Positions 54,300 to 63,075 of a DNA stretch of 64,000 bases are shown in pieces. Positions within the stretch are counted from its first letter, which is position 1; every line of letters begins with the position of its first letter. Origin of the DNA: Paenibacillus sp. Root52 (GTDB taxonomy: Bacteria; Bacillota; Bacilli; Paenibacillales; Paenibacillaceae); contig NZ_LMFO01000001.1 of the NCBI RefSeq assembly GCF_001426865.1, positions 744,001 through 808,000 of the forward strand, in the 5' to 3' direction. The translations under genes and the position numbers were made by a program. A model generated the notes under the pieces. It did no database searches. It was not told the origin of the DNA and saw nothing but the letters and a program-made list of their open reading frames with translations.

Positions 54300-57068
54300 C
54301 TAAATTCCGAGCGTCTCATGGCTTAGCCATAATTTCATTCGAGAAATGACCTCTTTCATATTTAACGGTTTACTGATGTAATCCGATGCTCCTGCAGCAA
54401 GACATTTATCACGATCCTCTTTCATTGCCTTCGCCGTTAACGCGATGATCGGTAGACTGGTTAGATTTAATCTGTTCCGAATCTGGCGTGTCGTTTCGTA
54501 GCCGTCCAATTCTGGCATCATAATATCCATCATAATGATGTCAGGCTTGGCCTCACCACTTTCCAGCATTTCGAGGCATTCGTATCCGTTCTGAGCAGTG
54601 ATCACACGCATATCATACCGTTCAAGCGCGTTAGCTAATGCATAAACATTGCGAATATCATCGTCTACAACAAGCACCTGACGTCCGCGAAGCAGCGACT
54701 CTTCTAGAGGTGTCAACAACATCTCATTGGGTGATATGTCAGACGATGTGTGTGGCACTCTTGAAGATGTATTCTCCGGAAGCTGAGGCGCAGTAGAAGC
54801 GACTTCATTCGCGAAGAGTCTGGAATCATACACATCTTCTTGTTCATCGTGATGCAGCGGTAGGAACAAAGTAAATACACTGCCCTCCCCTTCCCGGCTC
54901 GTTGCCGAGATGGAACCTCCCAACAAACTCGCTAGTGATTGGGAAATGGAAAGTCCTAGACCTGTTCCACCATACTTCCGTGCTGTATGTCCATCCGCCT
55001 GCTTGAACGCATCAAAGATCTGTACCAGCTTATGTTCTGCAATACCGATTCCTGTATCACTAACCGAGAATGCAATAACTTCGTCCTCTTGCCCCTTCTT
55101 CGTTGCACTAGGTAAATTCACTCTGGAAATGGTAAGAGCAACTTCACCCTGTTTCGTAAACTTAAATGCATTCGAGAGTAAGTTTCTAAGAATCTGATGC
55201 AAACGCATCTCGTCAGAGATAATCGTTTCCGGGAGATTGCTGTGCAACTGGATGCGGAAATCAATTCCCTTTTGCTCAGCTGTTTTTAAGAAATATTGAT
55301 TCATCATCTCAGGCAAACTGTCCAGATAGACGTCATTGAAATCGACTTCCATCTCGCCAGCTTCGACTTTGGATAGATCGAGAATGTCATTGATCAGATT
55401 AAGCAAGTCTTTGCCAGATGCATGAATCACTGATGCGTATTTCTGCTCTTCTTTATTTAAGTGCTGATTTTTGTTCTCTGCCAGAATTTCAGACAGAATT
55501 AACATACTGTTGAGCGGAGTGCGGAGTTCATGAGACATATTGGCGAGAAACTCGGATTTGTACCCTGAGCTTGTGCGTAATTGATCGGCGACTTCAGCTA
55601 GTTCACTAGCTGAGGACTCAGCTACATTCTTTTGTTCCTCTAGACGTTCATTCAGCATGTACAGCTCTTCGGTCTGCATCTGAAGCTCCTCCGTCTGTGA
55701 TAACATTTCTTCCGTCTGCACCTGAAGCTTCTCAGATTGTGCCTGTAACTCTTCATTAAGTACCTGAGACTCATCATACAACTGCTGCAGTTCCATACGG
55801 GTTACAGTCGAATGAAGCGATACACCAAATATATCAATCACTTCGTTGAGTAGCGTAATCTCGCTATCCTGTAGCTGCTTCATCGAGGCAAGTTCAATGA
55901 CAGCAATCGTTTTTCCTTCGAAGATGACAGGAATAACCGTAAGAGATGTTGCAGGTGCATGTCCGAGCCCAGACGAGATACGAATATAATTCTGCGGCAG
56001 ATCGTTTAAGCGCAACATTCGTTGCTCATTTGCACTTTGCCCCAAAAGCCCCTCGCCAGGTGCCAGTGAAACTTTACCGAGTGATCGTTCTTTGTCGCCA
56101 TCAGCCGCATATGCAGCAACACGCAACAGTCGATTGTCTTTCCAGTAGTATAGGACGCTATACGGAATATCTAACAGCATGGCAAGCTCATTCAGAAACC
56201 GCCGTGATAATCCCTCTAATGTCGTTGGGTTCTGCATTAGCGTAGCAATTTCAGTAATACGATCTTTTGTACGATTCTGCTCTTGTACGGTATCCAGCAG
56301 CTTATTCGTCTCATTGCCCAGATCGCCAACCTCATCATTGGTTCGTACATGGATACGTTGTGTGAGATTTCCACCTTTGTAAATCTCGCTAATAGTTTGT
56401 TTGACATCGCGTAACGTTTTGATAATATTGCCTGAGATTACGATTGCCGCTAGAACGGACAGTATTGCAATCATTCCCCATAAGCTGTACATGACCGTCA
56501 GTAGTGTTGAGCTACGGGCTGCTAGATCAGTAACCCTTGCTTCGGTCAGAGCAATCTCTGTGTTTCGGAAGTTCGTGAGCTGTGATCTTAATAGATCTAT
56601 TTCAGTTTTACCAGGATCGGATTGAAAAAATGCTAGTACCTGCTCCTGATCACCTTGTCTCTTCAGTTCAATGGAAGGTTCACCAGCCACTTCAATCCAG
56701 CGGGTGATGTGTGTCTTGATATTTTCAAGACTGAGCTGTTGCGACCGGTTGTCATTCACTAATTCATAGAGTGCTTCATAATGAGAATTCCATTGGGCGA
56801 GACCTTGTATGTAAGGTTCTAAGTACGTCTCGTTTCCAGTAAGCATGAACCCTCGCTGTCCTGTCTCCATATCGAGAACAGCTTTTTCAATAGAGTTGGT
56901 CAAATTGTGTACATCCAGGTCATGATGGCTGATAAAGTCATTTTCTTTCTGTAATGTGTTAATCAGAGCTGTCAGAACTAGCAGAACGGCTCCAAATAAC
57001 AATACAACCACAAGATAACCTATTAATATTTTGGAGCGTATTGTGAATCTTCTCCTTTTTAGCACCAC
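54300..57068 (-). CDS. Hybrid sensor histidine kinase, CHASE3-HAMP-GAF-HisKA-HATPase-REC
   Basis: 922 residues. TM1 is about 13-36, the extracellular CHASE3 domain about 40-180 (MDTGQRGFMLTG-like segment), TM2 about 190-212, HAMP about 212-265 and GAF about 285-425. A long coiled coil at 430-500 is built of repeated QTEELQMQTEELQ-type heptads. HisKA follows with phospho-acceptor His513 (FLANMSHELRTPLNS). HATPase spans about 610-740 (NLLSNAFKFTKQG, DTGIGI, GGTGLGLSI). A C-terminal receiver domain has Asp848 (IIMMDIMMPELDG) and Lys900. The start is a GTG at 57068 with GGAGG. No response regulator gene is adjacent, so it is an orphan. Signal and output are unknown. Confidence 0.95.
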   Translation of the reverse strand: MVLKRRRFTIRSKILIGYLVVVLLFGAVLLVLTALINTLQKENDFISHHDLDVHNLTNSIEKAVLDMETGQRGFMLTGNETYLEPYIQGLAQWNSHYEALYELVNDNRSQQLSLENIKTHITRWIEVAGEPSIELKRQGDQEQVLAFFQSDPGKTEIDLLRSQLTNFRNTEIALTEARVTDLAARSSTLLTVMYSLWGMIAILSVLAAIVISGNIIKTLRDVKQTISEIYKGGNLTQRIHVRTNDEVGDLGNETNKLLDTVQEQNRTKDRITEIATLMQNPTTLEGLSRRFLNELAMLLDIPYSVLYYWKDNRLLRVAAYAADGDKERSLGKVSLAPGEGLLGQSANEQRMLRLNDLPQNYIRISSGLGHAPATSLTVIPVIFEGKTIAVIELASMKQLQDSEITLLNEVIDIFGVSLHSTVTRMELQQLYDESQVLNEELQAQSEKLQVQTEEMLSQTEELQMQTEELYMLNERLEEQKNVAESSASELAEVADQLRTSSGYKSEFLANMSHELRTPLNSMLILSEILAENKNQHLNKEEQKYASVIHASGKDLLNLINDILDLSKVEAGEMEVDFNDVYLDSLPEMMNQYFLKTAEQKGIDFRIQLHSNLPETIISDEMRLHQILRNLLSNAFKFTKQGEVALTISRVNLPSATKKGQEDEVIAFSVSDTGIGIAEHKLVQIFDAFKQADGHTARKYGGTGLGLSISQSLASLLGGSISATSREGEGSVFTLFLPLHHDEQEDVYDSRLFANEVASTAPQLPENTSSRVPHTSSDISPNEMLLTPLEESLLRGRQVLVVDDDIRNVYALANALERYDMRVITAQNGYECLEMLESGEAKPDIIMMDIMMPELDGYETTRQIRNRLNLTSLPIIALTAKAMKEDRDKCLAAGASDYISKPLNMKEVISRMKLWLSHETLGI

Positions 57069-57207
57069 TTAACCTCCAATGATATAAACCAATCAATTAC
57101 AATAGGTTACTTTTTGAACACGTACTATTATACTTGCATATGTATTTTATATGCATGCGTATATTAATGACAAGCATTATCCTATATTATTCTTCACAAG
57201 AAAAAAA

Positions 57208-57227
57208 CGACCTGTTCTCACAGGCCG
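57208..57227 (-). terminator. Terminator of fumC
   Basis: CGACCTG / CAGGCCG (one G-T pair), loop TTCTCA, with TTTTTTT following on the minus strand, 36 bases past the stop. Confidence 0.85.
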
Positions 57228-57262
57228 CTTCACATCGTTCTATTCATAAATATATTAATTCC

Positions 57263-58651
57263 TTAAGCTTTTGGTGCGATCATCTTCGCTGGGTCTACAT
57301 ACTGATTAAATTGCTCTTCGGTAAGTAACCCCGTTTGCAATGCTGCCTCTTTCAGAGACAGGCCTTCCTTATGCGCAAGCTTCGCAATTTTGGCTGCATT
57401 CTCGTAACCGATATACGGGTTGAGTGCTGTAACCAACATTAACGAGTTGTTCAGGTTATGTTCAATCTGACCCAGATTAGGTTCAATGCCCACTGCACAC
57501 TTATCATTAAAGGCAATGATGGAGTCTGCAAGCAATTGCACCGATTGAAGGAAATTATAGATAATCACAGGTTTGAATACGTTGAGTTCAAAATTACCTT
57601 GGCTCGCAGCGAATCCGATGGCTGCATCATTACCCATGACTTGTGTAACGACCATCGTTAACGCTTCACTTTGCGTAGGATTAACCTTGCCTGGCATGAT
57701 GGAGCTGCCTGGTTCGTTCTCTGGAATGCTAATTTCACCCAGACCACTACGTGGGCCACTAGCGAGCCAGCGTACATCGTTGGCAATTTTCATGAGATCA
57801 GCTGCAAGCGCTTTTACTGCACCGTGTGCGTAAACGACTTCATCATGGCTTGTGAGCGCATGGAATTTGTTCGGCGCCGATACAAAATCCTTACCTGTAT
57901 GTTTGCCGATCTCTTTGGCAGTGAAATCACCAAAATCCGGATGTGCATTAATGCCCGTTCCTACCGCTGTACCACCAATCGCAAGTTCCTTCATGTATTG
58001 CACACTTTCGCGGATCATGCGTTCACTCTTCGCGAGCATCGCTTCCCAACCGCTAATTTCTTGACCTAATGTAATCGGAGTAGCATCCTGAAGGTGAGTA
58101 CGTCCAATTTTAATGATATCTTTGAACGCTTCAGATTTATCCGCCAGCGTTTTCTTCAATACAGCAATAGCCGGCAAAAGTTGATCTTCAACAGCAAGTA
58201 CGCCTGCGACATGCAGCGCTGTTGGGAACGTATCATTCGAACTCTGGGACATGTTGACATCATCATTTGGATGAAGACGTTCTTCCTTACCCTTTTGCTC
58301 TAGCAATTGGTTACCGAGATTGGCGATAACTTCGTTCACATTCATATTGGATTGTGTACCACTACCCGTCTGCCATACTACAAGCGGAAAATGATCGTCA
58401 ATTCGTGCAGCAATGATCTCATCGGCAGCGTATGCGATCGCATCGGATTTGGCAGCAGACAACTTACCTAATTTATGGTTACTCGCCGCAGCGCTTTTCT
58501 TCAAAATAGCGAGAGAGCGGATAATTTCCATGGGCATATGTTCGTGCCCGATCGGAAAATTCTCTTTACTACGTTGGGTTTGAGCTCCCCATAATCTGTC
58601 AGCAGGTACTTTCATTTCTCCAAGTGTATCTCTTTCAATGCGGTATTCCAC
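57263..58651 (-). CDS. fumC: Fumarate hydratase, class II
   Basis: A 462-residue class II fumarase of the TCA cycle (fumarate to malate). Signatures are [50 protein letters not shown] and [16 protein letters not shown] (catalytic Ser loop). The residue after NPTQ is Ser, where Cys is common. The start is a GTG at 58651: AGGAGG lies 8 bases before it, and the longer TTG-started frame runs through that site. It is distinguished from aspartate ammonia-lyase by the KVNPTQ segment. Monocistronic. Confidence 0.95.
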   Translation of the reverse strand: MEYRIERDTLGEMKVPADRLWGAQTQRSKENFPIGHEHMPMEIIRSLAILKKSAAASNHKLGKLSAAKSDAIAYAADEIIAARIDDHFPLVVWQTGSGTQSNMNVNEVIANLGNQLLEQKGKEERLHPNDDVNMSQSSNDTFPTALHVAGVLAVEDQLLPAIAVLKKTLADKSEAFKDIIKIGRTHLQDATPITLGQEISGWEAMLAKSERMIRESVQYMKELAIGGTAVGTGINAHPDFGDFTAKEIGKHTGKDFVSAPNKFHALTSHDEVVYAHGAVKALAADLMKIANDVRWLASGPRSGLGEISIPENEPGSSIMPGKVNPTQSEALTMVVTQVMGNDAAIGFAASQGNFELNVFKPVIIYNFLQSVQLLADSIIAFNDKCAVGIEPNLGQIEHNLNNSLMLVTALNPYIGYENAAKIAKLAHKEGLSLKEAALQTGLLTEEQFNQYVDPAKMIAPKA

Positions 58652-59013
58652 TTGCTTTTCCTCCTCCAAAAAAATGGTCTGGGTTTTCTCAAAAGTGGGT
58701 GTATCTATATATGTTTAACTAAAAATGATTTACACTGACCACTACGATGACAGAACAACTTTCCGATCGCTGTTATCCCCAGATTTTTTTGATTCCTCTT
58801 TCAAAGGGGAAATCCGGGGATAGCCTATGCTTCCGATGTAGCTTTCTTGCAGAAAGCTTTCAGACGAACGCTTCGCTTCACCACGTTATTTCTGTCCTCT
58901 CCGTTCTAGTGTAAAAGTTCAGTTAAACCCATATAGCCATAGTATACATGAGATAAGGGTTAATTTTCACCTTTTCGACAAAATTGTAAGCGTACCGCAA
59001 AACGGGCATAGCA
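58652..59013. other. Intergenic stretch with fold-back element
   Basis: About 360 bases between fumC and the epimerase gene, mostly the element at 58729-58915. No credible reading frame. Confidence 0.75.
58729..58915. repeat. Fold-back intergenic element, long form
   Basis: Ends TTTACACT...GACAGAA and inverted TTCTGTC...AGTGTAAA; the symmetry extends outward to GTTTAACT / AGTTAAAC. A large inner stem TATCCCCAGATTT (58774-58786) / AAATCCGGGGATA (58810-58822) has one mismatch. CGATCGCTGTT precedes it and GAACGCTTCGCTTC follows, exactly as in copies A and B near 24.5 kb, but with an unrelated stem sequence. Confidence 0.85.
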
Positions 59014-60024
59014 TTATTTTTGAGCAGGGATTGGATATAAGCGACTTGTCTGCTCGAAGATCTCTCCGGTTTCAAGACCAATGAGTCCGATCTCTTCTGC
59101 AGAAGCCCCTTTCACGTTCGGTGCATTCACAAGGTTCATCTGTGGTTCGGGACAGAAGAAGTTATCCTCCATATTGTTGTTCCAGATCATCCAGTGTTTG
59201 TAGGACGTGCCTACATCATAAACCAGCTTATGACCCGTACGATGATCCGTCAGTTCCATATAGTTACGTCCATTTTGCGGTACAGCCGTGTAATGGTTGT
59301 CCATCGCAGCAAAAAACGGATTCACACCTTCTGCCTTCAAGTTCTCTTCATCCGGTGTAAGCGGTTGAAATTCACCTGTAGGCAAGGAGCGTTCATTCAA
59401 CTCACGTCGCTGTCCAATCGTAATTTTGGCTGTATAATCCGCGCGTTGACTCGCTGCATCAAAAGGTACACTAATCGCTGTATGGAAAGCAAACAAATTA
59501 GGCATCCGCTTCGTTCCGTTATTTCTTACTTTTAATTGTTGTTGCAGTCCATCTTGACTCAATGAGTAGCGAAGTGTCACCGTAAACGTAAACGGCAGAT
59601 ACTTATGGAAAGGATGTCCCTCTTTCACTTCCTGACTCAACAGAACATAGCTCTCTAGCTCGTTAACGCCATATCCCTCTACGTTCCATTCCACATCATG
59701 TAGAAAACCATGTAGATGATTTCCTGTTGCTGGTTCATTTACCGGAAGTTGATAGATTTCACCGTCCCAAGGAAAACGTCCATCCTCATACCGATTGGGC
59801 GGAGATAGAATTGGAATACCGTACACCGCAGGTGCAGCTCGGAATTCATCCATATTGTTCAGATCTGGCTCCCGCAAATAGCGATGCCCCTGCTCTGTAT
59901 CCCGATAAGCTACAAGGTTCCCACCTACACTTGGGATAACTGCCGCTTCAAATTGATTAAAGCGAAGCCATACAGCGGGGATACCGCCAAATTGTTCTTC
60001 AACCGCTTGATTTTGATGTGTCAT
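59014..60024 (-). CDS. Aldose 1-epimerase family protein
   Basis: 336 residues with the GalM-like beta-sandwich pattern: VIPSVGGNLVAYRD at about 30-43, PPNRYEDGRFPWDGE at about 75-90, the catalytic His in NHLHGFLHDVEW and in AFHTAISVPF, and a C-terminal Glu region TGEIFEQT. It would interconvert sugar anomers. It is more divergent than housekeeping GalM, so the substrate is uncertain. Monocistronic; the ribosome site AGGAGG precedes the ATG. Confidence 0.85.
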   Translation of the reverse strand: MTHQNQAVEEQFGGIPAVWLRFNQFEAAVIPSVGGNLVAYRDTEQGHRYLREPDLNNMDEFRAAPAVYGIPILSPPNRYEDGRFPWDGEIYQLPVNEPATGNHLHGFLHDVEWNVEGYGVNELESYVLLSQEVKEGHPFHKYLPFTFTVTLRYSLSQDGLQQQLKVRNNGTKRMPNLFAFHTAISVPFDAASQRADYTAKITIGQRRELNERSLPTGEFQPLTPDEENLKAEGVNPFFAAMDNHYTAVPQNGRNYMELTDHRTGHKLVYDVGTSYKHWMIWNNNMEDNFFCPEPQMNLVNAPNVKGASAEEIGLIGLETGEIFEQTSRLYPIPAQK

Positions 60025-60147
60025 TATATGTACCTCCTGTGCATACTAAGGTTTATACTATACGGCTCGAATATATCATGACTGGGCACAAAATACCAAT
60101 CTATGATATAGAACACATCCATTAATTAACGAACTATGACATAGAAA

Positions 60148-60177
60148 AAGACAGCAAGCATCCAGTGCCGCTGTCTT
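60148..60177 (-). terminator. Terminator of the MBL-fold gene
   Basis: AAGACAGC / GCTGTCTT stem with TTTTTC on the minus strand, 40 bases past the stop. Confidence 0.88.
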
Positions 60178-60216
60178 AACTCGGTTATGTTTTATAATCC
60201 TTATTGTTTGTATAGT

Positions 60217-61026
60217 TTAATCTACATATTTCCCATGATCCGGTACTGTCGTTTCTTCAAAATCATGATCTAGCTTACGCAGTGATTCACTTAACATCTC
60301 GCCAGTAAGACAATGCCCATGACCTGTAACGACGATGTTCGGATCGAGCTGTCGAAGCTGTTGAACGGATCGATGAGCTGCCTGCCAATCGGTCGTAAAA
60401 TATGCCGGTGGTCCATGCAACTGTTTGTCCTGAAGCAGAACACTCCAGAGCGACTCTTGCTTCACAGAGATAATGGCATCTCCAGCAATAAGGATACGAT
60501 CCTGATCCCGGAATAGTGAGATGTGCCCTGGTGTATGCCCTGGCGTGTGCACCCATTTCCATCCAGGAGCTCCTGGAACAGAATAATCATCCGGCAAACT
60601 GAAAATCCGATCATCCAGATTAATCGCCTCATTCGGGTAAGCAAAGGACAATCGGGCCATAATCCCACCACCAACAGTAGGATCAGCAGGCGGATAGTCT
60701 TTCAGGCCCGTCAAATAGGGGATTTCCTGCGAATGTGCATACACAGGTACGCCCCAAAACTGCTCAAGCTCAATGACGGTACCTACATGATCGAAATGCC
60801 CGTGGGTCAAAATGATGGCAGATGGCGGTCCGGTGAATCGCTCTGCTGCAACTTCAACAATATGATCAGTGAACTTCGCCATTCCCGTGTCCACAAGCAC
60901 CCATTTTCTGCTTCCTGGCTCACCGATGAATATCACATTCACAAATAGTGTACGCATACTGAGGATATCGTGTGCGACTTCTTCAAGCCCCGTCATTCCT
61001 GATGTAATCAGATTGTCAGATGCCAT
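60217..61026 (-). CDS. MBL-fold metallo-hydrolase
   Basis: A 269-residue metallo-beta-lactamase-fold protein. Zinc ligands are in LTHGHFDHVG (HxHxDH), HTPGHTPGHISLF, IAGDAI and VVTGHGH. The family includes lactonases, glyoxalases and thioesterases, and the sequence does not discriminate. It starts after GGGAGGTAACC and has its own terminator. Confidence 0.88.
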   Translation of the reverse strand: MASDNLITSGMTGLEEVAHDILSMRTLFVNVIFIGEPGSRKWVLVDTGMAKFTDHIVEVAAERFTGPPSAIILTHGHFDHVGTVIELEQFWGVPVYAHSQEIPYLTGLKDYPPADPTVGGGIMARLSFAYPNEAINLDDRIFSLPDDYSVPGAPGWKWVHTPGHTPGHISLFRDQDRILIAGDAIISVKQESLWSVLLQDKQLHGPPAYFTTDWQAAHRSVQQLRQLDPNIVVTGHGHCLTGEMLSESLRKLDHDFEETTVPDHGKYVD

Positions 61027-61129
61027 TCACGGTTACCTCCCATTCAGGCGGATTGTCCCTCTATACTCGATTCTTCTGTCGTAGACTTCCCTTTTCTGGC
61101 ATATCTATTCCATTATCAAAAAAAATAAA

Positions 61130-61161
61130 ACGGTGTACACCCTTAAACAGGCATACACCGT
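61130..61161 (-). terminator. Terminator of the 61224-61490 gene
   Basis: ACGGTGTA / TACACCGT stem, with TTTTATTTTTTT on the minus strand. Confidence 0.9.
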
Positions 61162-61223
61162 CTAGTATAGTCAGTGCGATTCCATAATAGAACCAAAACA
61201 TGTAATCACATAAGTTATTGCAT

Positions 61224-61490
61224 TTAGGCAAGATAAGCATCCAGTGCAGCATCAAGCAACTGATTGTAGAGATCATCATCATTCTCTAGCAGCTCGTCCA
61301 TCCGAAGCAATTCCTCTTCGTCCCCAGATAGCTCGGTGAAATGAAGACTATAATCCCAATCCTTTCCGTTTTTGCTCATAAAGGTAATCTCATACTGTGA
61401 CTGGGTTCCTTCTGCCTTAAAAACTGTATTTCCCACATACAATTTCTCATCTTCACGGCGCATTTCAGCGCGAATTACTTCAATATTCAC
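61224..61490 (-). CDS. Small hypothetical acidic protein
   Basis: 88 residues from a GTG start at 61490, preceded by AAAGGAGAG at 9 bases; the longer frame from the ATG at 61535 has no site. A beta-rich first half (VIRAEMRREDEKLYVGNTVF, then QYEITFMSKNGKDWDYSLHF) is followed by an acidic helical C-terminus. I do not recognise the family. It is likely cytoplasmic and conserved in close relatives, given the compact gene with its own terminator. Confidence 0.75.
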   Translation of the reverse strand: MNIEVIRAEMRREDEKLYVGNTVFKAEGTQSQYEITFMSKNGKDWDYSLHFTELSGDEEELLRMDELLENDDDLYNQLLDAALDAYLA

Positions 61491-61707
61491 TCTCGTTCTC
61501 TCCTTTAATCTCTCATCTAGAACGGTTCTCCACATTTTATGGTAAACCTGGTTTGGTAATTATTATTGGTTAATTGTACAATATATATCGTAGCAACGTA
61601 TACCTTATTCAATGAAGGAGCTTTTATTATCCTTACATACACATGATGAGGGCTGTATCAGCCAACGAGGGCTACGACAATTTATGATTATTGGAGGAGA
61701 ATATAGC

Positions 61708-62940
61708 ATGAATAATTTCGAAACAAACCTACAGCAGTATGCGGAACTGGCCGTAAAAGTTGGGGTCAACGTGCACCCTGGACAAACACTGGTTGTGAAT
61801 GCACCAATCTCTGCAGCACATTTTGTTCGTCTCATCGTAAAAGCAGCGTATAATACAGGTGCCAAACTGGTCAAAGTGAATTGGAGCGATGAGGTTGTTA
61901 CTCGTCTTCACTATGATCTGGCTCCAGAAGAGTCCTTCTCAATCGAGCCTAAGTGGTTCGCAGGCGAAATGACTGAGCTTGTAGAAGAAGGCGCAGCAGT
62001 ACTTCATGTTATCGCCGAGAATCCTGATCTCTTGAATGGTGTCGCACAGGAGCGAATCATAACTAGCCAGAAAGTGCGTGCCAAAGCGCTTGAAAAATAT
62101 CGTGCATTGCAAATGGCGGATAAGTTTAGCTGGTCGATCGTTGCTGTTCCATCACCTGAATGGGCTGCCAAAGTATTCCCGGATGTTCCGGAAGCACAAC
62201 AAATGGATAAATTATGGGATGTTATCTTCAAAACGGTTCGCATTGGTGAGCAAGACGCCGTCGCTGAATGGAAAACGCATCTGTCCAACCTTGATTCCCG
62301 TGCGGATCTGCTTAATCAGAAGAAATATAAAAAGCTTCACTACACAGCTCCAGGCACAGACTTGACGATCGAACTTCCAGAAGGACATCTGTGGGTATCT
62401 GGTGGCAGCGTCAATGAACAAGGTCATGTGTTCGTTGCTAATATGCCTACGGAAGAGGTATTTACCGCACCTCTGAAATCAGGGGTTAATGGTACTGTTC
62501 GTAGCACCAAACCACTCAGCTATGGTGGGAACCTAATCGATGGCTTCTCCCTTACATTTGAAAATGGCCGAGTGGTAGATTATACCGCTGAACAGGGATA
62601 TGATGCTCTCAAAAACTTGGTCGAAATGGATGAAGGTGCACACTATCTGGGCGAGGTTGCTCTCGTACCTCATCAATCACCGATCTCCGATACGAATATT
62701 TTGTTCTACAACACGCTGTTTGATGAAAATGCGTCTAACCACTTGGCGATCGGTAATGCCTATGCATTCTGTCTTGAAGGCGGAAAATCGATGTCCAAGC
62801 AAGAACTTATTGACGCTGGCTTGAACTCTAGCCTTACGCATGTGGACTTTATGATTGGATCAGGAGAAATGAATATTCACGGTGTAACTTCCGAAGGTAC
62901 AGAAGAAGCCATCTTCCTAAACGGAAACTGGGCATTCTAA
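61708..62940 (+). CDS. M29-family aminopeptidase
   Basis: A 410-residue thermophilic-type metalloaminopeptidase (M29, AmpS/AmpT). The N-terminal domain (YAELAVKVGVNVHPGQTLVV) is followed by the catalytic domain: ELPEGHLWVSGGSVNEQG, ANMPTEEVFTAP (metal-binding Glu), GALHYLGEVALVPHQSPI-like segment, and a C-terminal SGEMNIHGVTSEGTEEAIF. Two metals sit in the site. The ATG at 61708 follows TTGGAGGAG; the longer frame at 61612 is rejected. It is followed by a second paralogue in the same direction, about 60 percent identical by eye. Confidence 0.93.
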   Translation: MNNFETNLQQYAELAVKVGVNVHPGQTLVVNAPISAAHFVRLIVKAAYNTGAKLVKVNWSDEVVTRLHYDLAPEESFSIEPKWFAGEMTELVEEGAAVLHVIAENPDLLNGVAQERIITSQKVRAKALEKYRALQMADKFSWSIVAVPSPEWAAKVFPDVPEAQQMDKLWDVIFKTVRIGEQDAVAEWKTHLSNLDSRADLLNQKKYKKLHYTAPGTDLTIELPEGHLWVSGGSVNEQGHVFVANMPTEEVFTAPLKSGVNGTVRSTKPLSYGGNLIDGFSLTFENGRVVDYTAEQGYDALKNLVEMDEGAHYLGEVALVPHQSPISDTNILFYNTLFDENASNHLAIGNAYAFCLEGGKSMSKQELIDAGLNSSLTHVDFMIGSGEMNIHGVTSEGTEEAIFLNGNWAF

Positions 62941-62957
62941 ATCACTTCGAATTTCAT

Positions 62958-62995
62958 GAGAGAGGATAACATTCCTCTCTCTTCCTTTGTTTATA
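62958..62995 (+). terminator. Terminator between the two M29 genes
   Basis: GAGAGAGG / CCTCTCTC stem with loop ATAACATT, then TTCCTTTGTTTA. It suggests that the paralogues are separately transcribed or attenuated. Confidence 0.8.
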
Positions 62996-63075
62996 TCGAT
63001 AAATTTAACATTGCATGCAAGGTTCGGCTAGAAAATGCTTGATAATGACTACGGTTAAAGTAAGGAGACAATTAG

